NCBI GenBank assembly: GCA_028817635.1
Contig: JAPPPH010000392.1
Span: 1 to 5,499, forward strand
Length of the DNA stretch: 5,499 nt
Direction of reading: 5' to 3'
DNA from: Verrucomicrobiales bacterium
Lineage (GTDB): Bacteria; Verrucomicrobiota; Verrucomicrobiia; Limisphaerales; UBA1096
The notes under the pieces were generated by a model. That model was given only the letters and a program-made list of their open reading frames with translations. It was not told where the DNA came from and made no database searches. Numbering within the stretch: the first letter of the stretch is position 1; each line of letters begins with the position of its first letter. Below are positions 1 through 5,048 of the stretch, piece by piece. The translations under genes and the position numbers were made by a program.

Positions 1-2
1 GG

Positions 3-80
3 GGGGTCCTCCCGCGCGCGATCGCGCTGGTGCGCGGTGGAGTGCTGGTTGACGATCCGCCGAGGCTGATGTTTTTTTAG
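3..80 (+). pseudogene. 5' in-frame fragment of the dehydrogenase-like gene, ending at an internal TAG
   Basis: Frame 3 is open from the window edge to a TAG at 78-80 and encodes a peptide containing LPRAIALVRGGVLVDDPP and then RLMFF. This resembles the blade just before the 'DT(N/D)GDGKAD' calcium-type loop in Pirellula/Verrucomicrobium-type dehydrogenases, which typically read '...GVLV..PP.LWF..DTDGDGKAD'. Immediately after the TAG, in the same frame, codons 81-116 read DTNGDDKADKHT, the expected continuation. The two parts are therefore one gene split by a single stop codon with no frame change. The stop replaces a residue that is commonly charged in the family. It could be a real nonsense mutation, or a base error at a contig end next to a run of seven T. 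The gene begins upstream of the window. Confidence 0.6.
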
Positions 81-116
81 GACACAAACGGCGATGACAA
101 GGCGGACAAGCACACG

Positions 117-2171
117 GTGGTGGCCACCGACTACGCCGTGGCCTGTGACCCGGCCCGTGGTCGAAGCGCAAACCCCGAGCACGCCGCCAATGGCCTGATG
201 TGGGGGCTGGACAACTGGATTTACAGCGCGAATCACACAGTGCGATTCCGCAATACCGCCGGCGAGTGGCAACGCGAGCCAACCATCAAGCGAGGCCAGT
301 GGGGCATCTCGATGGATAACCTCGGCCGCATCTATTACAACAGCAACAGCGACATGCTCCGGGCGGATCTCGTGCCGTCCGAGTACCTGCAGCGCAACCC
401 GTTCAACAGCCGGCGCAGCGGCACGGCCATCCGCATCGCCAAGACACAGGAAACGTGGCCCGGCCGACTGAACCTCGGCGTCAACCGTGGTTACCGCAAA
501 GGCACACTGCGCGCCGACGGGCCGCTTGAGGGTCGGTTGTCGCGCTTCACCGGCGCCTGTGGCCCGGTGGTTTATCGCGGGGACAATTTCCCGGCCGCCT
601 ACCATGGCAACTCGTTCATCTGCGAGCCGACCGGCAACTTCATTCGCCGCAACAAACACACCGAGGCCAACGGCACGGTCGTTGCCGAGAATGCAGAGGA
701 CGGCACCGAGTGGATGAGCAGCAGCGACGAGCGGTTCCGACCGGTGAACCTGTACAACGGGCCAAGCGGTGGCCTGTACATCGTCGACATGTATCGCGGC
801 CTCGTGCAGCACCGGATTTACCTGACCAGCTACCTGCGCCATCAAACCGAGAGTCGCGGTCTGGAGAAGGACATCGACAACGGCCGAATTTATCGCGTGG
901 TCCACAAGGGCGCCCGCAAGTCTCCGAAAGACTTGGCCAAGGCCAACGGCAAACAGCTCGTCGCCGCCTTGAGCAGTGACAACGGCTGGACCCGCAGCAC
1001 GGCGCAGCGGCTGCTCGTCGAGAGCACCGAAGACGTGAATGCCGACTTGGCCAAGCTCGCCACCGGCGGCACACACGCCCTTGGCCGGGTACACGCACTC
1101 TGGGCGCTCGAGGGTCGCGCCGCCGTCAGCCCGGCGGTGGTTCTCGATGCGTTGGCCGATGGCAACCGCGATGTCCGCATGACGGCCGCCCGCTTGGCCG
1201 AGCCCTGGTTGAAAGTGCCCGGCAACGACGCCATCGTGGATCAGCTCGTTTTGAACACCGGCACGGACGACCTCACCGAGCTGCGCCAGATGGTGCTCTC
1301 GCTTGGCGCGCACGGGAACATCCTCACCCACATGGGCATCCGCAGCGCCCTCTACAACCACGCCGACAAGCCGTACATTCTCGACGCCGCCCTGTCCGGA
1401 TTGGCCGGGAACGAACTGGAGTTTCTTGAACTACTGCTCGCCGAACGCCGCTGGCGCACAGCCGAGAACCGCGCCAACGTCATCGAATCGCTGGCCGACT
1501 GCATCTTCCGCGAAGGCCGCCCGACACGGGTCGGCAAGCTGATCTACTCCACCTACGGCCGCCGCATTCAGCCTTGGCAACGGCTGGCCATCCTGCGCGG
1601 CGTGGCGCGAAACACGTCCAAGGGCAAACCGGTTTACTTCGACGAGAAACCGAAGATGCTCACCGTGCTCCAGAAATCCAAAAACGCAGACGAAGCCAAG
1701 CTCGCCAAGTCCATCGATAAGCTGTTCCTCTGGAGTGGCAAGCCGGGCGTCAAGCCGCTCCCGCCCCTGCGGCCGTTGACCGACACGGAACAGGCGCAGT
1801 TCACGCTGGGCAAACAACTATACACCTTTACCTGCGCCACCTGCCACCAAGGGCACGGACGCGGTCAGGCCGGTGTGGCCCCACCGTTGGTGGACTCCGA
1901 CTGGGTGCTCAAGAGCGACGAACGCCTCGTGCGGATCGTGCTGCAGGGCGTTGCCGGGCCGATCACGGTCAACGGACAAAAACACGACCTCGAAATGCCC
2001 GCACTCGTCGGCTTCAACGATGATCAGGTCGCCTCGATCCTGACGTACATCCGGCGCGAGTGGGATCACCGCGGCGAACCGGTCAAGACCTCGACCGTCA
2101 AGGCTATCCGCGCCGCGACCGCCGACCGCGTCGATCCCTGGACAGAGCCGGAACTGCTCAAGCTGAAGTAA
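117..2171 (+). CDS. PVC-type dehydrogenase-like protein with HEAT-like repeats and C-terminal cytochrome c domain (5' part missing)
   Basis: Likely an exported redox protein of the Pirellula/Verrucomicrobium family, passing electrons from an unknown substrate to a c-type haem. Numbering from the GTG at 117 (684 residues): residues 1 to about 265 are the end of a beta-propeller dehydrogenase-like domain, with the family signatures NPEHAANGLMWGLDNWIYSA (19-38) and NGRIYR (255-260). Residues about 268-555 are helical HEAT-like repeats (for example RVHALWALEG and RMTAARLAEP). Residues about 560-650 are a cytochrome c domain with haem-binding CATCH at 573-577 and a probable distal Met ligand at M627 (EMPAL). 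The GTG is only the first start after the upstream TAG. Homology runs on upstream through codons 81-116 and back to position 3, so it is probably not a true start, and the full protein would be much longer and carry a signal peptide outside the window. The substrate is not predictable. The gene ends with TAA at 2169-2171, 8 nt before mpl. Confidence 0.85.
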   Translation: MVATDYAVACDPARGRSANPEHAANGLMWGLDNWIYSANHTVRFRNTAGEWQREPTIKRGQWGISMDNLGRIYYNSNSDMLRADLVPSEYLQRNPFNSRRSGTAIRIAKTQETWPGRLNLGVNRGYRKGTLRADGPLEGRLSRFTGACGPVVYRGDNFPAAYHGNSFICEPTGNFIRRNKHTEANGTVVAENAEDGTEWMSSSDERFRPVNLYNGPSGGLYIVDMYRGLVQHRIYLTSYLRHQTESRGLEKDIDNGRIYRVVHKGARKSPKDLAKANGKQLVAALSSDNGWTRSTAQRLLVESTEDVNADLAKLATGGTHALGRVHALWALEGRAAVSPAVVLDALADGNRDVRMTAARLAEPWLKVPGNDAIVDQLVLNTGTDDLTELRQMVLSLGAHGNILTHMGIRSALYNHADKPYILDAALSGLAGNELEFLELLLAERRWRTAENRANVIESLADCIFREGRPTRVGKLIYSTYGRRIQPWQRLAILRGVARNTSKGKPVYFDEKPKMLTVLQKSKNADEAKLAKSIDKLFLWSGKPGVKPLPPLRPLTDTEQAQFTLGKQLYTFTCATCHQGHGRGQAGVAPPLVDSDWVLKSDERLVRIVLQGVAGPITVNGQKHDLEMPALVGFNDDQVASILTYIRREWDHRGEPVKTSTVKAIRAATADRVDPWTEPELLKLK
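932..941. repeat. Iterated palindrome CTTGGCCAAG, copy 1
   Basis: Perfect 10-bp palindrome inside the dehydrogenase-like gene, read as Leu-Ala-Lys (TTG GCC AAG). GGCCAA recurs directly after it at 941-946. Confidence 0.7.
1046..1055. repeat. Iterated palindrome CTTGGCCAAG, copy 2
   Basis: Perfect 10-bp palindrome 114 bp after copy 1, again read as Asp-Leu-Ala-Lys. Half-sites TTGGCC follow at 1081, 1152 and 1194. Confidence 0.7.
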
Positions 2172-2174
2172 GGA
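2170..2174 (+). promoter_or_regulatory. Shine-Dalgarno AAGGA for mpl, overlapping the upstream stop codon
   Basis: AAGGA shares two bases with the TAA stop (2169-2171) of the upstream gene and lies 5 nt before an ATC at 2180 in the mpl frame. It decides the start in favour of 2180 over the GTG at 2060, and suggests that the two genes are translationally coupled. Confidence 0.55.
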
Positions 2175-2179
2175 CTGCC

Positions 2180-3565
2180 ATCGACTCCGCGCGCTCCATC
2201 CACTTCGTCGGCATCTGCGGCACCGCGATGGCCTCGGTGGCGGCGGCGCTGAAGGAACGCGGGTTTGCCATCACCGGCTCGGATCAGGGCATCTACCCGC
2301 CGATGTCGACGTTCCTCGAGGAGCGCGGCATTGAGGCGCGGCCGTTCGACGAAGCCAACCTCGCGCACAAACCGGATCTCGTCGTGATCGGCAATGCCAT
2401 CTCACGCGGCAATCCGGAGGCCGAGTACGCGCTCGAGCACAAGCTGGCCTACTGCGCCCTTCCGGAACTGCTCAAGCACCAGTTCCTGCGCGGCAAACGC
2501 TCGCTCGTAGTTTGCGGTACGCACGGCAAGACCACCACCGCCTCCCTGCTCGCCTGGCTGCTCGAGCACAACGGGCTCAACCCGAGTTTTCTCATCGGCG
2601 GCATCCCGAACAACCTTGGCCAAGGGGCGCGCTTCACCGACAGCGAATGGTGCGTGCTTGAGGGCGACGAATACGACACCGCGTTTTTCGACAAGCGCAG
2701 CAAGTTCGTCCACTACCTCCCCGAGGCAGTGGTCATCAACAACCTCGAGTTCGACCACGCCGACATCTTCGGCAGCCTCGCCGAAATTCAAACTTCGTTC
2801 CAGCGCCTCATCAACATCATCCCGCGAAACGGCCTGCTTTTGGCCAACGGCGACGAGCCGAACCTACTGCCGCTCACCGGGGTCGGGCACTGCCCGGTCC
2901 GGCACTTTGGGCTGGGCAACGACTGCGACGCGCAGGCCGATCAACTTTTGTTCAGCGAGAGCGGCTCGACTTTTCGACTGGGCAGCGCCGAGTTTCGCAT
3001 TCCGATGATCGGTGAATTGAACGTCCGCAACGCACTCGCCGCGCTGCTCATGGCGCGCTACGCCGGGTTGAGCGATGAACAGATTCAGGCCGGCTTCGAC
3101 ACGTTTGAAGGCATCCGGCGTCGGATGGAAATTCGCGGCGAAGTCAACGGCGTCACCGTGATCGACGACTTCGCCCATCACCCCACCGCCATCCGCGAGA
3201 CCCTCAAGGCGCTTGGCCGGCGATTCCCCGAGCGCCGGGTCTGGGCCATCTTCGAGCCGCGCAGCAATACCACGCGGCGCAACCACTTTCAGCTCGAGCT
3301 GGCCGAGGCGTTGCGCTTGGCCAAGCGCGTCGTCGTGGCCGAGGTTGCCCGGCTCGAGCAGGTGCCGCCCGAAGAACGCCTCAACCCCGCCCAACTCATG
3401 GCGGATATTCGCGCCGCCGGCGTCGAGGCAGATTACCTGCCGACCGCCGACGAGATCGTCGCCCACGTCGCGCCGCAAGCCCGGTCCGGCGACATCCTTT
3501 GTGTTCTCAGCAACGGCGGATTCGACAACATCCACCAAAAGCTGCTCGACGCTCTCGAGGCTTGA
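2180..3565 (+). CDS. mpl: UDP-N-acetylmuramate:L-alanyl-gamma-D-glutamyl-meso-diaminopimelate ligase
   Basis: Cytoplasmic Mur-ligase-family enzyme that joins recovered tripeptide L-Ala-gamma-D-Glu-meso-DAP to UDP-MurNAc using ATP, returning wall peptides to peptidoglycan synthesis. From the ATC at 2180 the product has 461 residues, close to the roughly 457 of E. coli Mpl. Landmarks: N-terminal Rossmann motif HFVGICGTAM (8-17); Mpl-type YPPMST and RGNPEAE; ATP-binding P-loop GTHGKTTT (113-120); EGDEYDTAFFDKRSKFVHY (161-179); NNLEFDHADIF; IDDFAHHPTAI (328-338); EPRSNT; and C-terminal SNGGFDNIHQKLL. The YPPMST and FFDKRSKFVHY blocks favour Mpl over MurC. No ATG, GTG or TTG occurs in frame between the GTG at 2060 and the motif-internal ATG. 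Starting at 2060 would add 40 residues, rich in Arg, that are out-of-frame translation of the upstream gene. ATC with the SD at 2170-2174 is therefore the best start, though unusual. The stop is TGA. Confidence 0.93.
   Translation: MDSARSIHFVGICGTAMASVAAALKERGFAITGSDQGIYPPMSTFLEERGIEARPFDEANLAHKPDLVVIGNAISRGNPEAEYALEHKLAYCALPELLKHQFLRGKRSLVVCGTHGKTTTASLLAWLLEHNGLNPSFLIGGIPNNLGQGARFTDSEWCVLEGDEYDTAFFDKRSKFVHYLPEAVVINNLEFDHADIFGSLAEIQTSFQRLINIIPRNGLLLANGDEPNLLPLTGVGHCPVRHFGLGNDCDAQADQLLFSESGSTFRLGSAEFRIPMIGELNVRNALAALLMARYAGLSDEQIQAGFDTFEGIRRRMEIRGEVNGVTVIDDFAHHPTAIRETLKALGRRFPERRVWAIFEPRSNTTRRNHFQLELAEALRLAKRVVVAEVARLEQVPPEERLNPAQLMADIRAAGVEADYLPTADEIVAHVAPQARSGDILCVLSNGGFDNIHQKLLDALEA
2614..2625. 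repeat. Iterated palindrome, copy 3, extended to CCTTGGCCAAGG
   Basis: Perfect 12-bp palindrome inside mpl. Here the core is read as Leu-Gly-Gln (CTT GGC CAA), a different codon phase from copies 1 and 2. Confidence 0.7.
2840..2847. repeat. Partial copy of the palindrome (TTGGCCAA core only)
   Basis: The 8-bp core lacks the outer C/G pair. It is read as Leu-Ala-Asn in mpl. Confidence 0.4.
3313..3328. repeat. Iterated palindrome, copy 4, extended to GCGCTTGGCCAAGCGC
   Basis: Perfect 16-bp palindrome inside mpl, read as Arg-Leu-Ala-Lys-Arg. One of the two longest copies in the window. It suggests that the favoured full site is GCGCTTGGCCAAGCGC rather than the 10-bp core. Confidence 0.75.
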
Positions 3566-3567
3566 GT

Positions 3568-3579
3568 GCTTGGCCAAGC
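3568..3579. repeat. Iterated palindrome, copy 5, non-coding GCTTGGCCAAGC
   Basis: Perfect 12-bp palindrome two bases after the mpl TGA, in the gap between mpl and the DUF1501 gene. It is the only copy in non-coding DNA here and so cannot be due to codon choice. Confidence 0.7.
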
Positions 3580-3620
3580 GAAGCCGCAACACCGCCTCAT
3601 TTTTTCCTGCTTTTTCCCAC

Positions 3621-3649
3621 TTGACTATCCGGCCTGCCTAGGCACTTTT
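3621..3649 (+). promoter_or_regulatory. Possible sigma70-type promoter for the DUF1501 gene
   Basis: The 139-nt gap 3566-3704 holds TTGACT at 3621-3626, a good -35 match. A 17-nt spacer places the -10 at 3644-3649 (ACTTTT), which is a poor match to TATAAT. The context fits, because a new transcription unit is expected after the gap. The weak -10 leaves this as a candidate only. Confidence 0.3.
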
Positions 3650-3692
3650 CTCGAAAACGGAGCTTTACGGTTCCCCCGATGACCGTGTCACG

Positions 3693-3699
3693 AAAGGAG
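3693..3699 (+). promoter_or_regulatory. Strong Shine-Dalgarno AAAGGAG for the DUF1501 gene
   Basis: AAAGGAG lies 5 nt before the ATG at 3705 and fixes that start. It is much stronger than the signals of the other genes in the window. Confidence 0.75.
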
Positions 3700-3704
3700 C
3701 AAAT

Positions 3705-5048
3705 ATGCTGAAGATCAATGCAGGTAACGGCAGCGGCGATTTCTGTGACGGGATCGCTCGACGCGACTTTATCCGTATCGGTGCCATGGGCATCGGCGGA
3801 TTGACCATGGCCAACCTCCTCGAAGCCGAAGCCCAAGCTGGCATCGGCTCGTCGCACAAGGCGGTCATCAACATCTTCCTGCCTGGAGGCCCGCCGCATC
3901 AGGACATGTTCGACCTAAAGATGGACGCCCCGCGCGAGATCCGCGGCGAATTCAAGCCCATCTCCACCAACGTCCCCGGCCTGCAGATCTGCGAGGAATT
4001 CCCGCTCATGGCCAAGATGATGGACAAGTTTACCGTCATCCGCTCCATCGTTGGTGCCACCGGCGGCCATGACGCCGAGCAGTGCATGACCGGCCGCTCC
4101 AACCGAAACCAGCCTCCCGGTGGCTGGCCCAGCATCGGCTCAATTTTGTCCAAGCTCAACGGCCCGGTAAAACCGGACATGCCGCCATTCATCGGGCTGT
4201 CGCCCAAGACCGGCCACATCCAGTGGAGCGATCCCGGCAAGGCCGGCTTCCTCGGCCCGGCCCACGCGGCGTTCCGACCGTCCGCCGAGGGCAAGGAGGA
4301 CATGACTCTCAATGGCATCACCCTCGAGCGGTTGAGTGACCGCAAAAAACTGCTGCAAAGTTTCGATCAACTCCGTCGCGACGTCGACAACTCCGGACTC
4401 ATCGAGGGCATGGACGCCTACAACCAGCAGGCGTTTGGCATGCTCACCTCCGGCAAACTCGCCGACGCGCTCGACCTCGAGAAGGAGGACGTCAAACTGC
4501 GCGACCGCTACGGCCGCGGCACCGCCAAGCTGCAGGCCGACGGGGCGCCCAAGCTGCTCGATCACTTTCTCCTCGCCCGCCGCCTCGTCGAGGTCGGCGT
4601 TCGCTGCGTGTCGCTTTCGTTCAGTCGCTGGGACTGGCACGGCGGTAACTTCCGCCGCGCCCGGCAGGATTTCCCGATGCTCGACCAGGGGCTCACGGCG
4701 CTCATCGAGGATCTCCACCAGCGGGGTCTCGACAAGGACGTCGTCGTGGTTTGTTGGGGCGAATTCGGCCGCACACCAACCATCAACAAGGATGCCGGCC
4801 GCGACCACTGGCCGCGAGTCTCCTGCGGCTTGCTCGCCGGCGGCGGACTCAAGCATGGTCAGGTCATCGGCGCGACCGACCGCCTCGGCGGAGAGGCCAG
4901 CGAACGGCCGGTCACCTTCGGCGAGGTGCACGCCACGCTGTACCACGCGCTTGGCATTGATCCAAACACCACCACGGTCAACGACCTCAACGGCCGACCG
5001 CATTACCTCGTCGAGAACAACTCGCAGCCGCTGCATGAAGTGGTTTAA
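3705..5048 (+). CDS. DUF1501 family exported protein with Tat signal
   Basis: 447-residue member of the DUF1501 (PF07394) family, which is abundant in Planctomycetota and Verrucomicrobiota and related to alkaline phosphatase/sulfatase-like folds. Its substrate is not established. The N-terminus carries a twin-arginine signal, ARRDFIRIGAMGIGGL (18-33), followed by a hydrophobic stretch, so the folded protein is probably exported by Tat. Family blocks visible: NIFLPGGPPHQDMFDLK near residues 56-72, with APREIRGEF just after; TGGHDAEQCMTGRSN, with a likely metal- or catalysis-related His-Asp; SRWDWHGGNF; and near the C-terminus CWGEFGRTPTINKDAGRDHW followed by GLLAGGG. Length and block order look complete. 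In PVC bacteria such genes often sit beside DUF1549/DUF1553 cytochrome genes, but that partner is absent here. The gene contains no exact copy of the CTTGGCCAAG palindrome. The stop is TAA at 5046-5048. Confidence 0.93.
   Translation: MLKINAGNGSGDFCDGIARRDFIRIGAMGIGGLTMANLLEAEAQAGIGSSHKAVINIFLPGGPPHQDMFDLKMDAPREIRGEFKPISTNVPGLQICEEFPLMAKMMDKFTVIRSIVGATGGHDAEQCMTGRSNRNQPPGGWPSIGSILSKLNGPVKPDMPPFIGLSPKTGHIQWSDPGKAGFLGPAHAAFRPSAEGKEDMTLNGITLERLSDRKKLLQSFDQLRRDVDNSGLIEGMDAYNQQAFGMLTSGKLADALDLEKEDVKLRDRYGRGTAKLQADGAPKLLDHFLLARRLVEVGVRCVSLSFSRWDWHGGNFRRARQDFPMLDQGLTALIEDLHQRGLDKDVVVVCWGEFGRTPTINKDAGRDHWPRVSCGLLAGGGLKHGQVIGATDRLGGEASERPVTFGEVHATLYHALGIDPNTTTVNDLNGRPHYLVENNSQPLHEVV

Noticed and set aside
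18..25. GCGATCGC, the cyanobacterial HIP1 octamer, within a 12-bp palindrome at 16-27
   Set aside because: It occurs only once in a GC-rich stretch, and nothing else in the window suggests a cyanobacterium.
78..80. TAG recoded as a sense codon (no gene in the window uses TAG as its stop)
   Set aside because: Only three complete stops are visible (TAA, TGA, TAA), far too few to infer recoding. A single substitution or sequencing error is simpler.
2060..2179. GTG at 2060 as the mpl start, adding 40 residues
   Set aside because: The added peptide is Arg-rich, unlike any Mpl N-terminus, overlaps the conserved C-terminal end of the cytochrome gene by 112 nt, and makes the protein longer than the family.
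2864..3592. 242-residue open frame on the minus strand opposite mpl
   Set aside because: It overlaps the catalytic part of mpl, shows no domain or start signal, and is a compositional shadow.
3568..3616. Terminator after mpl made of the palindrome plus T-runs at 3600-3605 and 3611-3615
   Set aside because: The palindrome has almost no loop and the T-runs lie more than 20 nt away, so it lacks the geometry of an intrinsic terminator.
3667..3686. Inverted repeat ACGGT / ACCGT upstream of the DUF1501 gene as an operator or leader hairpin
   Set aside because: A 5-bp stem with a 10-nt loop is expected by chance in DNA of this composition.
4140..5036. 298-residue open frame on the minus strand opposite the DUF1501 gene
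   Set aside because: It is a mirror of the strongly supported DUF1501 gene, has no recognisable motif, and is explained by GC-rich third positions on the coding strand.
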